From Tsukamurella sp. 8F (lineage in GTDB: Bacteria; Actinomycetota; Actinomycetes; Mycobacteriales; Mycobacteriaceae): 64,000 nucleotides of DNA. A model generated the notes under the pieces. That model was not told the DNA's origin and searched no databases. It was given only the letters and a program-made list of their open reading frames with translations. The stretch spans positions 124,001 through 188,000 of the forward strand of contig NZ_JARFTP010000003.1 of assembly GCF_029167375.1 (NCBI RefSeq). The letters run 5' to 3'. Shown one piece after another: positions 8,009-19,780 of the stretch (position 1 is its first letter; every line of letters begins with the position of its first letter). The translations under genes were made by a program, and so were the position numbers.

Positions 8009-8793
8009 CGTCCACCGGTGAGCGTCCGCAGACATGGCTGCGATTGGAGAGCCGCGGAGTCGAGCGCTGTGCGGGGCGGGTCGTGGCCCTGCCGCACGCG
8101 GGTGCCGGCGCTGCATCGTTCGCTCGCTGGCGAGACCTGTTCCCGGCGTATGTGGACTTCGTGCGCGTGCGCCTGCCCGGGCGTGAGGAGGCGGCTCGGG
8201 AGAAGCCGCTGTCCAGTGTCGCCGACGCGGCGGCGGGACTGGCGGCACAGCTGGCCCGGCTGGACCACCTCCCCACGGTGCTGTACGGACACAGCATGGG
8301 AGCCCTGGTCGCATTCGAGCTCGCGCGCTCGTTGGCGGATCTGGGTATCCCGGCCACCCATCTGGTGGTGTCCGGTCGGCGTGCGCCGCACCTCCCGGCC
8401 AGCCGGAGGCTGATCCACACGCTTCCGGAGGACGAGTTCCTCGAGAGCCTCACGGAGATCGACGACGCCTGGTGCAGGATGACCGACACACCGGAGTTCC
8501 TCAGGTACGCACTCGATCTGGTGCGCGCCGATCTCACGTTCTGCGAGTCGTACCAGTACGGCGACGGGCCCACCCTGCAGATCCCCATCACGGTGTGTCA
8601 CGGCGGAGGCGATCCGCTGGTCGATCTATGGGAGGCGCTGGCGTGGGGTGAGCACACCGGAGGATCGTTCGGAACGCGGATCTTCCACGGCGATCACTTC
8701 TTCCACCAGCGGCACCGCGCCGCCATATCCGACGTACTCATCGCCGGACTGCGGGACACCGGTGCCACGGACACGGATCGAGGGTGCGAATGA
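8005..8793 (+). CDS. type II thioesterase (GrsT/TEII family)
   Basis: This 262-residue alpha/beta hydrolase is of the external thioesterase type found with PKS and NRPS systems. It shows the LPHAGAGAASF start (29-39), nucleophile motif GHSMGA with Ser97, likely Asp203 in GGDPLVD and His231 in FHGDHFF. Type II enzymes clear stalled or wrong acyl groups from carrier proteins or release products. ATG at 8005 overlaps the P450 stop by 4 bases and its stop overlaps the ligase start. A TEII next to a lone ACP, with no synthase module, suggests it proofreads or discharges this ACP. Confidence 0.9.
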   Translation: MTSTGERPQTWLRLESRGVERCAGRVVALPHAGAGAASFARWRDLFPAYVDFVRVRLPGREEAAREKPLSSVADAAAGLAAQLARLDHLPTVLYGHSMGALVAFELARSLADLGIPATHLVVSGRRAPHLPASRRLIHTLPEDEFLESLTEIDDAWCRMTDTPEFLRYALDLVRADLTFCESYQYGDGPTLQIPITVCHGGGDPLVDLWEALAWGEHTGGSFGTRIFHGDHFFHQRHRAAISDVLIAGLRDTGATDTDRGCE

Positions 8794-10556
8794 CTGCCTG
8801 CGGCATGTGGGGCGACGGGCGCGCCCCGATCACGGATATCCTCGCCGAGCGAGCGGCCACGACCCCGCATCGACGCGCGTACGTGTTCGTCGACGGGCAC
8901 GGCCGGGAGATCGAGGAGCTCACATACGGCGAGCTGTACAGACGCGCAGGCGCATTGGCCGACCGGCTCGCGGCGTCGTATCCGCCCGGCGAGCGCGCAC
9001 TGCTGGTGTTCGTGCCCGGCTTGAACTTCATCGTCGGCTTCTTCGCGTGTCTGTATGCGGGCATGGTCGCGGTGCCACTCAACCCCCCGGCACCGGCGCT
9101 CGACGGCGACGCGCCCCCGGCGGCGACTCGAGCCGTCGCGGTGGACTGCGCAGCCGCGGTGGTGGTGACGGACTCCGCGACACGTCAGTGGAACGGAGAG
9201 GCGGTCGACCGCATGACCGGACTCGGTCACGTGTCGGTGGACGAGATACCGCCGCTCACTCCGGGCGCCCACCCGGTGCGGTCCGACATCTCGCCGGATA
9301 CGTTGGCGTTCCTGCAGTACACGTCCGGATCGACCGCGGCTCCCAAGGGCGTGATGGTCGCGCACCGAAACCTGATCGCGAACCAGGAGATGATCCGCGA
9401 CGTGTTCGGCCACGACAGCGATTCGACAGTGGTGGGCTGGGCGCCCTTCTTCCACGACCAAGGCCTGATCGGGAACGTGTTGCAGCCGTTGTATGTGGGC
9501 GCGACGGCGATCATGATGTCGCCGTTGACCTTCATCCGGCGCCCGCTGATCTGGCTGGAGACGATCAGCCGATACCACGCCCGGACCAGCGGCGGCCCCG
9601 ACTTCGCGTTCGAGGCGTGCGTCCGGCAGGCGGGGCGTGAGGGCATCCGCGACGGGGTCGACCTGAGCCACTGGAAGGTCGCGTTCAACGGCGCCGAGCC
9701 GGTGCGCGCTGATACCGTCGCCAGGTTCTCGAAAACGTTCGGGCCGTATGGATTCGCGGCGACCACGATGTTCCCGTGCTATGGACTCGCAGAGGCCACG
9801 CTGCTCGTGACGGCATCCGGTGCCGGACGAGGGCCGCGCACGCGCCGGGTGGCGGTGGAGGATCTGTCGGCCCGCCGCTGGCGTCCGGCGGACGATGGGG
9901 TGGAACTGGTCGGCTCGGGCACCGCCGTACCGGGGACGACCGTGCTCATCGTCGATCCGGAGAGCCGGAGTCCGGTGGAATCGGACTGCGTCGGGGAGGT
10001 CTGGGTCTCGGGTGCGCAGGTGGCGCAGGGGTACTGGCGGCGTCCCGACCTCACGGAGTCGACGATGCGCGCCGAGATCGACGGTAACCCGGGTCGATCC
10101 TGGCTCCGCACAGGCGATCTCGGGGTTATGGACGGCTCCGGCGAGGTCTACGTCGTCGGGCGGATCAAGGATCTGATCATCATCCGGGGACGCAACTACT
10201 ACGCGCATGACATCGAGGCCACCGTTGCGGGCGCACACTCCGCGGTACGAGGAGGTGGGTGCGCCGCCTTCGCGGTCTCGGACGATGTGGGCGACGTCCG
10301 ACCGGCCGACGGGTCGGCCGGCGACGAACTCGTCGTCGTCGCCGAGATCCGGTCATCCGCGGAATGCGTCGAGCTCGCTGCGGTCGAGAGGGCGGTCCGC
10401 GGGGCGGTGATAGCCGCGCACGGCGTGACCATTCGGCACCTGCGGCTGATCGCCGCCGGACAGGTGCCCAAGACCAGCAGCGGCAAGGTCCGCCGGTCCC
10501 ACGCGAGGAAGATGTTCCACGACAGAGAGTTCGCCGCCGCAGAAGGAGCGCCGTGA
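8790..10556 (+). CDS. fatty acyl-AMP ligase (FAAL)
   Basis: This 588-residue ANL-superfamily enzyme activates a fatty acid as acyl-adenylate and passes it to a carrier protein. The ATP motif YTSGSTAAPKG lies at 177-187, followed by GWAPFFHDQGLIG, SGGPDFAFEAC and GLAEATLLV. Near residue 466 is the FAAL-typical GRNYYAHDIEATV. These features separate FAALs from acyl-CoA ligases. ATG at 8790 overlaps the thioesterase stop. It is most likely the loading enzyme for the ACP at 5566-5868. The chain length cannot be told from the sequence. Confidence 0.93.
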   Translation: MTACGMWGDGRAPITDILAERAATTPHRRAYVFVDGHGREIEELTYGELYRRAGALADRLAASYPPGERALLVFVPGLNFIVGFFACLYAGMVAVPLNPPAPALDGDAPPAATRAVAVDCAAAVVVTDSATRQWNGEAVDRMTGLGHVSVDEIPPLTPGAHPVRSDISPDTLAFLQYTSGSTAAPKGVMVAHRNLIANQEMIRDVFGHDSDSTVVGWAPFFHDQGLIGNVLQPLYVGATAIMMSPLTFIRRPLIWLETISRYHARTSGGPDFAFEACVRQAGREGIRDGVDLSHWKVAFNGAEPVRADTVARFSKTFGPYGFAATTMFPCYGLAEATLLVTASGAGRGPRTRRVAVEDLSARRWRPADDGVELVGSGTAVPGTTVLIVDPESRSPVESDCVGEVWVSGAQVAQGYWRRPDLTESTMRAEIDGNPGRSWLRTGDLGVMDGSGEVYVVGRIKDLIIIRGRNYYAHDIEATVAGAHSAVRGGGCAAFAVSDDVGDVRPADGSAGDELVVVAEIRSSAECVELAAVERAVRGAVIAAHGVTIRHLRLIAAGQVPKTSSGKVRRSHARKMFHDREFAAAEGAP

Positions 10557-11002
10557 TGTCCACAACCCATACCCCGCCGAATCCTCGTTACGCAGACGCC
10601 ATCCGCGCGGTGCTCACCACCATGCCGGCGGCGCGGTCGCTCGGCTTCGTCATCGCGTCCATCGACGCCGGCTCGGTGGAGCTGCGTCAAAGCATCAGAC
10701 CCGAGCTGACCGAGCACACGGGTCATGTTCAGGCCGGGATCCTCGGATCCCTGGCGGACTTCGCGGCGGGCGCATCTGCCGGCACCCTGCTTCCGGAGGG
10801 CTGGGTCAACGTGACGCTGGACTACACGATCAAGCTCGTGGCCCCGGTCGGCGGCGACGAGGTGATCGCTCGCGGCCGCGTCGTATCGAGCGGTAAGACG
10901 GTCTCGGTGGCCGCGGCGGACCTGCTCGACGAGTCCGGGCGCGTGTGCGCGACCGGACTCGCCACGTTCCGCAATGTGCGGATACCACAGGACCGCGGAT
11001 GA
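10556..11002 (+). CDS. PaaI-family hotdog thioesterase
   Basis: This 148-residue hotdog protein has the PaaI-type motif HTGHVQAGILGSLADFAAGA, with an Asp in the central helix that is usual for acyl-CoA thioesterases. ATG at 10556 shares one base with the ligase stop (TGATG), and an AAGGAG lies upstream. Its stop overlaps the last P450 start by 4 bases. It is the third hotdog gene of the locus but looks more like a classic PaaI enzyme than the two DUF4442-like ones. The expected role is hydrolysis of a CoA or ACP thioester of the pathway product or intermediate. Confidence 0.85.
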   Translation: MSTTHTPPNPRYADAIRAVLTTMPAARSLGFVIASIDAGSVELRQSIRPELTEHTGHVQAGILGSLADFAAGASAGTLLPEGWVNVTLDYTIKLVAPVGGDEVIARGRVVSSGKTVSVAAADLLDESGRVCATGLATFRNVRIPQDRG

Positions 11003-12222
11003 CGGAGACCCGATCCGACGGCCGCTGCACCCCGGACGTATTCGGCGCCGGATTCGCGTTCGACCCGCACCCGTCGTACGCCGCGATGCGAGCGACGACA
11101 CCGGCGTACCGGCATCCGCAGGGGTTCTGGGTGCTGACCAGGTATGCCGACGTTGCGGCGCTGCAGCGATCGGGACACTCGGTCGATGAGCGGAACCTGC
11201 GGCACATCCCCGACTTCAAGAGCGACAGCCGCACGCTCGGCACGGCGAACAGGATGATGTCGGGTCTGTCGATGCTGGATCGCGATGTGCCGGAACACGA
11301 TCGCCTGAGGGGTGTCGCGGCGGCGGCGTTCACCACCCGGGCGGTCGCGGCTCGCGCGGCCCGGATCGGCGAGTTGGTGGCGGAGGCTCTGGACCGGATC
11401 CAGGCAGTCGACACCGCCGACGTGATCGCAGAACTGGCCTTCCCGCTCCCGTTCACGCTGATCTCCGAGATCCTCGGCGTGCCTCCGGTGGCATCCGATC
11501 GCATGCGCGACCTGATCGCCGTGCTCGTACTGGGCCTGGAGCCGTCGTCGGACCCGACCCTGCAGGCACGCATCCGCGATGCGAACGACACGCTGACGGA
11601 CACGACCGCGGAGATGGTGGCCCGAAAGCGGGCGAACCGGGGCGACGACCTGCTGACCCGCATGATCGATGCGAGCGACGATGGCGTTCTCAGTGGGTCC
11701 GAACTGGTGGCGCAGGTGATGTTCCTGTACATCGCCGGGCACGAGACGACGGCGAACCTCATCGCGGGCGGGATCGCGACGCTGCTCGAGCATCCCGAGC
11801 AGGCGGGCTGGTTGCGTCGGCGGCCGGAGGCGGCCCCGAACGCCGTCGAGGAGATCCTGCGGTACGCACCCTCCGTGCACCTCATGCGGCGCATCACAGT
11901 CGAACCCTTGGCTGTCGCCGATCGGGAGATCCCGCCGGGATCCTTCGTGATCGGATCGATCGCATCTGCCAACCGCGACCCCGAGGTGTGGGGTCCCGAC
12001 GCCGGCGTGCTGTGTCTCGATCGACTCGACGCGCGGCGCCACCTGTCGTTCGGCGCCGGTGTACACCACTGTCTCGGCGCGGCTCTCGCCCGCGCGGAGG
12101 CCCGGTGCGCGCTTGTGGAGTTCGTACGTCGATTCCCGACGGCCGAGCCGGTCGACATGCAGTGGAACCGCCGGATCAACCTCAGAGGCCCGAGTGTCCT
12201 GACCGTGCGCACCGCGGCATGA
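10999..12222 (+). CDS. cytochrome P450
   Basis: This 407-residue P450 has AGHETT (246-251), EEILR (284-288) and heme loop FGAGVHHCLG with ligand Cys358. It resembles CYP families that act on macrolides, fatty acids or carrier-bound substrates. ATG at 10999 overlaps the thioesterase stop. It is the last gene of the ten-gene operon; the convergent thiD gene ends only 42 bases away, and no clear terminator hairpin was found in that gap. The substrate is unknown, and oxidation of the operon's fatty acid product is the simplest reading. Confidence 0.92.
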   Translation: MTETRSDGRCTPDVFGAGFAFDPHPSYAAMRATTPAYRHPQGFWVLTRYADVAALQRSGHSVDERNLRHIPDFKSDSRTLGTANRMMSGLSMLDRDVPEHDRLRGVAAAAFTTRAVAARAARIGELVAEALDRIQAVDTADVIAELAFPLPFTLISEILGVPPVASDRMRDLIAVLVLGLEPSSDPTLQARIRDANDTLTDTTAEMVARKRANRGDDLLTRMIDASDDGVLSGSELVAQVMFLYIAGHETTANLIAGGIATLLEHPEQAGWLRRRPEAAPNAVEEILRYAPSVHLMRRITVEPLAVADREIPPGSFVIGSIASANRDPEVWGPDAGVLCLDRLDARRHLSFGAGVHHCLGAALARAEARCALVEFVRRFPTAEPVDMQWNRRINLRGPSVLTVRTAA

Positions 12223-12264
12223 CGTAGCACCGGCCCGAGGCCCGTCGCCGGGATCTCCGGGACG

Positions 12265-14930
<2,666 letters not shown>

Positions 14931-14988
14931 TGCGTCATCGAGGGTAACGCACACCGGCCGGTCGTGTCCCGCGGTGGAGCGGCACCGG

Positions 14989-16113
14989 CTACGCGATACG
15001 CACGCCGCGTGGCAGGCGGGCGGCCGGAACGCGGAGCCGGCGGATCGCGAACCCGACTCCGATCCCGCCGATCAGCAGGTCCACGATCAGGCCGCGGTAC
15101 CAGGTGTCGCCTAGGTGGAGGCCCTTGCCGTCGTACGCGTCGTCATAGGCCGTCGAACTGGACCATGACGTCTGGCCGTCGACTACGACGCAGCGGGCGT
15201 TCTGGTCGGGGTTCGGGCCCGTACGCAGACGCGAGTACTCGCGCGCGAGCTCGCCGAGCCCGGTCGGGGACGCCGGGCGATCGTCGTGCGGTGTGTAGCT
15301 CACGCTCCGAGCCCACATCGCCACTCCCGGGTCGCGATGTGCGGCGGCGTCGGCGAGGACCACCGCGGGGTTGGGTGCCATCAGCCACGCGATCCGTTCC
15401 GTGTGCTCGACGGTGACCTGCCTCGCCCGCTCCACGCATCCGGCGCTGTCGTTGCTCCGCGCGGTCCAGGTGGGGCGGATCGCCGTGACCTGGTCCCTCG
15501 TGGCGGGGGTGAGCAGCGCGACGACGATCGGTAGACCGCCGAGCAGGAACAGCATCGTCAGGTACGTGAGTGCGGACGACCCGACCGGTCGCGCGGTGAG
15601 CGCCGAGTAGCCCAACCCGATTCCGCAGCAGCAGCCGAACAGGAGCGCAACCACGACTATGCCGAGGATCGAGTCCAACACCGGATACGGTGCCTCGACC
15701 ACCGCCCAGACCAGATATGGCAGCGATACGGCGAGCAGCGCCGTGGACGCCGCCCAGGCCCCGAGCAGCTTCCCGACCGCTAGTTGTGCGGCACTGATCG
15801 GCGTGGCCTGCACCAGCGCGAGCGTCGCGTCCTTGCGGTCCCCGTTGATGGCGGTGGCGGTCATCGTCGGCGCGATCACGAGCCCCAGGAATCCGACGAA
15901 TCCGAGCACTATGAAGTAGAGGTTGATAGCCCAGTCGTCGTAGGCGTCCGAACCGATATGGGATTGCGACATCGCGAACCACATCGTTCCGAACACGACC
16001 AGACTCACGACCGCGAACACGACCGCCAGCATCACTTTCCACCGTGTGGCGCGGGTGCGCTGGCGCAGTTCCAACCCGACGACGATCCCGACGGCTCCCC
16101 ACCATGCCCTCAT
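14989..16113 (-). CDS. ABC-2 type transporter permease
   Basis: This 374-residue membrane protein has an N-terminal cytoplasmic stretch, about six hydrophobic segments (residues ~27-48, 70-92, 115-160, 165-190, 200-225 and one near the C-terminus) and a long extracytoplasmic loop (~residues 225-340). That is the layout of GldA-partner/NosY-type ABC-2 permeases. ATG at 16113 overlaps the ATPase gene stop by 4 bases, so the two form one exporter. The substrate is unknown. A role in drug, lipid or peptide export is possible for the family. Confidence 0.85.
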   Translation of the reverse strand: MRAWWGAVGIVVGLELRQRTRATRWKVMLAVVFAVVSLVVFGTMWFAMSQSHIGSDAYDDWAINLYFIVLGFVGFLGLVIAPTMTATAINGDRKDATLALVQATPISAAQLAVGKLLGAWAASTALLAVSLPYLVWAVVEAPYPVLDSILGIVVVALLFGCCCGIGLGYSALTARPVGSSALTYLTMLFLLGGLPIVVALLTPATRDQVTAIRPTWTARSNDSAGCVERARQVTVEHTERIAWLMAPNPAVVLADAAAHRDPGVAMWARSVSYTPHDDRPASPTGLGELAREYSRLRTGPNPDQNARCVVVDGQTSWSSSTAYDDAYDGKGLHLGDTWYRGLIVDLLIGGIGVGFAIRRLRVPAARLPRGVRIA

Positions 16114-16940
16114 GTGCGATCGGCCTCCAGTGCGAGATACGAGTCCTCCAGCGCGGAGGTGGGGGTGAACTCCGCGACCCGCGCGCCCGCAGTGATCTGT
16201 TCTGAGAGGTAGGCGGCGGCGGCGACCTCGGAGGGGAACGGCATGGTCTTCGGCGCGAGTTCGCCGACCAACCGGACCCGCCACGTGCGGGCCGTGGCGT
16301 CCGGCGGGGCGCTGGTGCGGCCGCCGGTCATCATCACCACATCGTCCACCATCTCGGTGAGCTCCGACAGGATGTGCGAGCTGACGAGCACTGCGCCGCC
16401 CTGTCCGGCGAAGGCGCGCAACGAGTCTCGTAGCTCCCGACGCGACCGGGGGTCCATCCCGGACGCGGGCTCGTCGAGTAGCAGGACCGACGGTGTGTGC
16501 ACCCGTGCCCGCGCGTACCCGAGCCTCTGCTTCTGCCCGCGGGACAACTCCTGCGCTGGGCGCGCGGCGTACTCGGCCAGGTGGACGTCCTCGAGCAACT
16601 CGGCCGCGCGGGCGCGGGCCGCGTCCGGGGACAGACCGTAGAGGCGTCCGAACGTGCGGAGGATCTCGACCGGCGTGAGGGTGTCCCAGGTGCCGAAGAC
16701 GTCGGGCATCCAGCCGACGCGGGCGCGTAACGCCGTCGGGTCGGGCGGGGCGCCGTCGAGTTCGAGCGTGCCCGACGTCGGCCTGAGCAGCCCGGCGAGC
16801 ATGAGCAGGAGCGTCGTCTTGCCGGCTCCGTTGGGCCCCACCAGGCCGGTCACGCGTCCCGCGGTGAGGGCGACGGTCGCATCGGTGACCGCCTGATGTC
16901 TTCCGAATGTCCGCGCAAGTCCGTTTGCGACGAGGAGCAT
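16110..16940 (-). CDS. ABC transporter ATP-binding protein (ABC-2 exporter type)
   Basis: This 276-residue ATPase has Walker A GPNGAGKTT, a signature LSRGQKQRLGYAR (LSRGQ variant common in this class), Walker B VLLLDEP and a switch histidine in VSSHI. It pairs with the coupled permease downstream. ATG at 16940 is chosen by homology to the usual N-terminus; no good ribosome site precedes it. Divergent from the small acetyltransferase gene at 17049, with 108 bases between them for both promoters. Confidence 0.9.
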   Translation of the reverse strand: MLLVANGLARTFGRHQAVTDATVALTAGRVTGLVGPNGAGKTTLLLMLAGLLRPTSGTLELDGAPPDPTALRARVGWMPDVFGTWDTLTPVEILRTFGRLYGLSPDAARARAAELLEDVHLAEYAARPAQELSRGQKQRLGYARARVHTPSVLLLDEPASGMDPRSRRELRDSLRAFAGQGGAVLVSSHILSELTEMVDDVVMMTGGRTSAPPDATARTWRVRLVGELAPKTMPFPSEVAAAAYLSEQITAGARVAEFTPTSALEDSYLALEADRT

Positions 16941-17048
16941 GTCCGAACTGTACGCCTCGAGAAGGATGGGGCGGGTTCGCGCTCGGCGCGTCCATGCGGG
17001 GCGGGCCGGGGTACGGTGGGCGTGACACGGATCACAGGAGGTGCTTTC

Positions 17049-17390
17049 ATGGTGCAGTCGGTAGAGGTTCCGCCGCCGACCCTCGAGCTGGACGAGCCGC
17101 TTCGGCTCTTCGACAACCCGGTCCGGGACCGGTTCGAGGTCTGGTCGGGCGACGAATTGATCGGTGTCGAGGGATACGAGATCACCGATCATGGAGACGT
17201 GATCCTGCTGCACACCGTGGTGATGGAGAAGTTCGGCCAGCAAGGCTTCGGGCGTGCGCTGGTGCAGGGGGTGCTCGACGATGCCGCGGCCCGCGGCCGC
17301 CGGATCATCCCGGTCTGCACATACGTCCGGAGATTCATCTCGCGCTACCCCCAGTATCAGGAGCTTGTCGCGGCGGCCAACGCTTCATAG
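17049..17390 (+). CDS. small GNAT-like acetyltransferase (YjdJ/Acetyltransf_CG type)
   Basis: This 113-residue protein matches the short GNAT family in which the acetyl-CoA loop GQQGFGRALVQGVLDDA is followed by a C-terminal PVCTYVRRFISRYPQYQELV containing the family's characteristic cysteine. ATG at 17049 has AGGAGG 7 bases upstream (17036-17041). Members bind acetyl-CoA; substrates are mostly unknown. It is monocistronic and convergent with the TetR gene. Confidence 0.85.
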   Translation: MVQSVEVPPPTLELDEPLRLFDNPVRDRFEVWSGDELIGVEGYEITDHGDVILLHTVVMEKFGQQGFGRALVQGVLDDAAARGRRIIPVCTYVRRFISRYPQYQELVAAANAS

Positions 17391-17412
17391 GCCCGATAGT
17401 GGGCGCCGGGCG

Positions 17413-18102
17413 TCAGCCCGGTCGGTAGGCGAGGGCGACGAAGATGCGATGTGCCCGCCGGCCCATGGCCTCGGCGGGCTCGCCGGGGTTTCGGCGCCAC
17501 CACTCCATGAGTGCGGTGACGATGTTCTCCCACACCAGCGTTGCGGCGCTGTGGTCGAGCGGATCGGTCATCCCCGCCGGGCGGAGGACGTCTGCGACGC
17601 CGCCGCTCGCCTGTGCACGCAGTCGCTGCCGATGCGCGCGCGCCGTGGACCGCGCCTCGCCGTGCGGCACGGTGCGGTCGTGCAGCAGCGCCCACAGGCC
17701 GGTCCGTCCCTCGAGCGCGTCGAACAGCGATGTGGCGACGGCACCGGCGGCTCGGCTGAACACCGAATCCGCACCTTCGCCGTCGGCGGCTCGATCTCGC
17801 GTACTCGCGTCGAGTCCCGCCTGCACCGCGTCGAAGACGATCGGCCCGGCCTTCTCGACGCACGCGATGTACAGCTTCTCCTTGGAACCGAAGTATCCGA
17901 GCACGAGTGCTTTCGACACCTGTGCCCTGGCCGCGATTCCGGTCACCTGCGCCCCGGCGTACGTCGCGGCAGCGAACTCCGACACTGCGGCCGTGAGGAT
18001 CTCGTCTTCGCGGGCCGACCGTGGCATGCCCCGAGTGCCCGTCCGGCGCCCTCGCGGCGCGGGCGAATTCTTGTCTAGCGCACCGTCGGTCACCCGCACC
18101 AT
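17413..18102 (-). CDS. TetR-family transcriptional regulator
   Basis: This is a 229-residue regulator with an N-terminal helix-turn-helix (EILTAAVSEFAAATYAGAQV, then ITGIAARAQVSKALVLGYFGSKEKLY) and a helical ligand-binding domain containing a conserved-looking VWENIVTALMEWWRR segment. The start at ATG 18102 is uncertain: no strong ribosome site is seen, and a shorter start at MPRSARED is possible. No obvious palindromic operator was found nearby. Its targets are unknown. Confidence 0.85.
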   Translation of the reverse strand: MVRVTDGALDKNSPAPRGRRTGTRGMPRSAREDEILTAAVSEFAAATYAGAQVTGIAARAQVSKALVLGYFGSKEKLYIACVEKAGPIVFDAVQAGLDASTRDRAADGEGADSVFSRAAGAVATSLFDALEGRTGLWALLHDRTVPHGEARSTARAHRQRLRAQASGGVADVLRPAGMTDPLDHSAATLVWENIVTALMEWWRRNPGEPAEAMGRRAHRIFVALAYRPG

Positions 18103-18184
18103 CTTCGAGGCGCGCGGGAGACAAATCAAGCCGGGCGCCGCCGCTGCGCCCTGCGGCGGCATGCCACACGGCTTCTGAAGGCGG

Positions 18185-19078
18185 TCACGGTACGAGCCGG
18201 TAGCCGTAGGTGTGATGCTGGGTGAAGCCCAGGGCGGTGTACATGGCGCGAGCGGGTGCGTTGGTGTCGAGGACCTCGAGAAAACAGCGGTCGGCACCGC
18301 GGGACAACGCCTCCCTGGCGAGGTCGCGCACGAGTTCCGTTGCGAGGCCTTGCCTTCGAAAGCTCTCCCCGACAACGAGCGATCCGATGCCGGACCACAG
18401 CAGGCCGTCGTCGGGCGTGTCTCCGTCGCGCGTCAGCGACAGGCGTGCCACAGCAGCTGTGGCACCGCCGACGGTGAGCGAGCCGAACGCGACCGAGCCG
18501 AGCACCGATGACACCCATGCCGCCGACGTCGCCGCCCCGGACTGCAGTGCGAGCCACGCCTCGGGTGGACCGTCGTCCCACGAGACCCGTTCGCTCCGAG
18601 CGGCGATCGCGCGCGGGTCGACCACGAAGACCCCCGACGGCCGCTCGAGCTCGGGCCGCGGGCCGGGCATCAGCCGGTCCACCCACTGCACCTGCAGCGG
18701 AATGCCTCGGTCGGCGTACCAGGCGCGCGGGCCCTCCAGTGAGTCGACCGGCTCGAGCGGAGCGGCGGAGTTGGCCCGGCCGCCGGGCAGCCCGCCGCCG
18801 GACCGGCACAGCCAGCCGTCGATCTCGGCACGCTCCGTGGAAGCCCATGAGCGGGCCTGCGCACGCGTCAGCGCGCGGATATCGCGGTTCCGGATCGGGC
18901 GCGCGGGAATCGCCTTGTACGCCACCACATCCGCCCGTGGGATCGGGACCCGTGAACCCTCGCGTACCACCACGAGCGGGTCGCCGTCCGCCTCGAGCGT
19001 GCCGATGACGTCCGTGGCCTGCCCCGACGGCAACAGACGCCGGACCACGACCCGGTCGCCTACCGAGGGCTCGGTCAT
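18185..19078 (-). CDS. GNAT acetyltransferase, Rv0428c type
   Basis: This 297-residue protein has an N-terminal ~55-residue small beta domain (GDRVVVRRLLPSG, then GTLEADGDPLVVVRE) and a C-terminal GNAT domain with the acetyl-CoA loop VGESFRRQGLATELV. It lies directly after def with a 5-base gap, the same arrangement as Rv0428c-Rv0429c in M. tuberculosis, so orthology is likely. Its substrate is not known. Co-transcription with deformylase might hint at N-terminal protein processing, but that is inference. Confidence 0.9.
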   Translation of the reverse strand: MTEPSVGDRVVVRRLLPSGQATDVIGTLEADGDPLVVVREGSRVPIPRADVVAYKAIPARPIRNRDIRALTRAQARSWASTERAEIDGWLCRSGGGLPGGRANSAAPLEPVDSLEGPRAWYADRGIPLQVQWVDRLMPGPRPELERPSGVFVVDPRAIAARSERVSWDDGPPEAWLALQSGAATSAAWVSSVLGSVAFGSLTVGGATAAVARLSLTRDGDTPDDGLLWSGIGSLVVGESFRRQGLATELVRDLAREALSRGADRCFLEVLDTNAPARAMYTALGFTQHHTYGYRLVP

Positions 19079-19083
19079 CGTGG

Positions 19084-19680
19084 CTACTCGGCGTCGTGGC
19101 CGAAGGGGTCTTCGACGGTGCCGGGCGTCCAGGTGAGGCCGGGGACGCCCCAGCCGTTCTTCTTGATCGCCTTCTTCGCCTTCCGCGCGTTGCGTCCGAT
19201 AAGGACGTCGACGTAGAGGAAGCCGTCCAGATGCCCGGTCTCGTGCTGCAGCATGCGTGCGAAGAACCCGTGTCCCTCGATCTCGACCGGGTTGCCGTCG
19301 CGGTCGGTGCCGGTGACGCGGGCCCAGTCGGCGCGCCCCGTCGGGTACTGCTCGCCCGGGACGGAGAGGCAGCCCTCCTCGTCGTCCGGGTCCGGCATGG
19401 TCTCGGGGATCTCGCTCGTCTCCAGTACGGGATTGATGACCTCTCCGCGTCGGCGCTCGCGGATCTCCTCATCGGGGCAGTCGTAGACGAAGAGACGGAG
19501 GTCGTGGCCCACCTGATTCCCGGCGAGTCCTACGCCGTTCGCGCGGTCCATCGTCTCGAACATGTCGTCCAGCAGCGTCACGACCTCGGCGCTCGGCCGA
19601 CGGTCGGCGTCGAGCTCGACGGGTTTCGTGGCTCGGTGCAGGACGGGCTCGCCGACGATGCAGATGGGGAGGATGGCCAT
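19084..19680 (-). CDS. def: peptide deformylase
   Basis: This 198-residue metalloenzyme removes the formyl group from nascent N-terminal methionine. Motif 1 is [10 protein letters not shown], motif 2 EEGCLSVPG (metal ligand Cys) and motif 3 QHETGHLDG (two His ligands and Glu). The HETGH form, with Gly where most bacteria have Asp, is also found in mycobacterial Def. ATG at 19680 matches the mycobacterial N-terminus (MAxxPIxIVG). A TTG at 19689 would add three residues. There is no ribosome site; a TAAATT sequence ends 9 bases upstream, so a leaderless mRNA is possible. Confidence 0.96.
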   Translation of the reverse strand: MAILPICIVGEPVLHRATKPVELDADRRPSAEVVTLLDDMFETMDRANGVGLAGNQVGHDLRLFVYDCPDEEIRERRRGEVINPVLETSEIPETMPDPDDEEGCLSVPGEQYPTGRADWARVTGTDRDGNPVEIEGHGFFARMLQHETGHLDGFLYVDVLIGRNARKAKKAIKKNGWGVPGLTWTPGTVEDPFGHDAE

Positions 19681-19780
19681 GGCGACCAATTTAAGGCATG
19701 TCTACAACGCCCGAGCGGCCGCTGCGTGGTTAGATCATCTCGAATCACACGCTTGTCATTTCGAATGCGAAGGGGAACGC

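Noticed and set aside
3100-12222. Calling the lipid operon a polyketide or lipopeptide cluster
   Set aside because: No ketosynthase, acyltransferase, condensation or adenylation module is present between the flanking genes, so the operon can only modify a supplied fatty acid unless it works with genes elsewhere.
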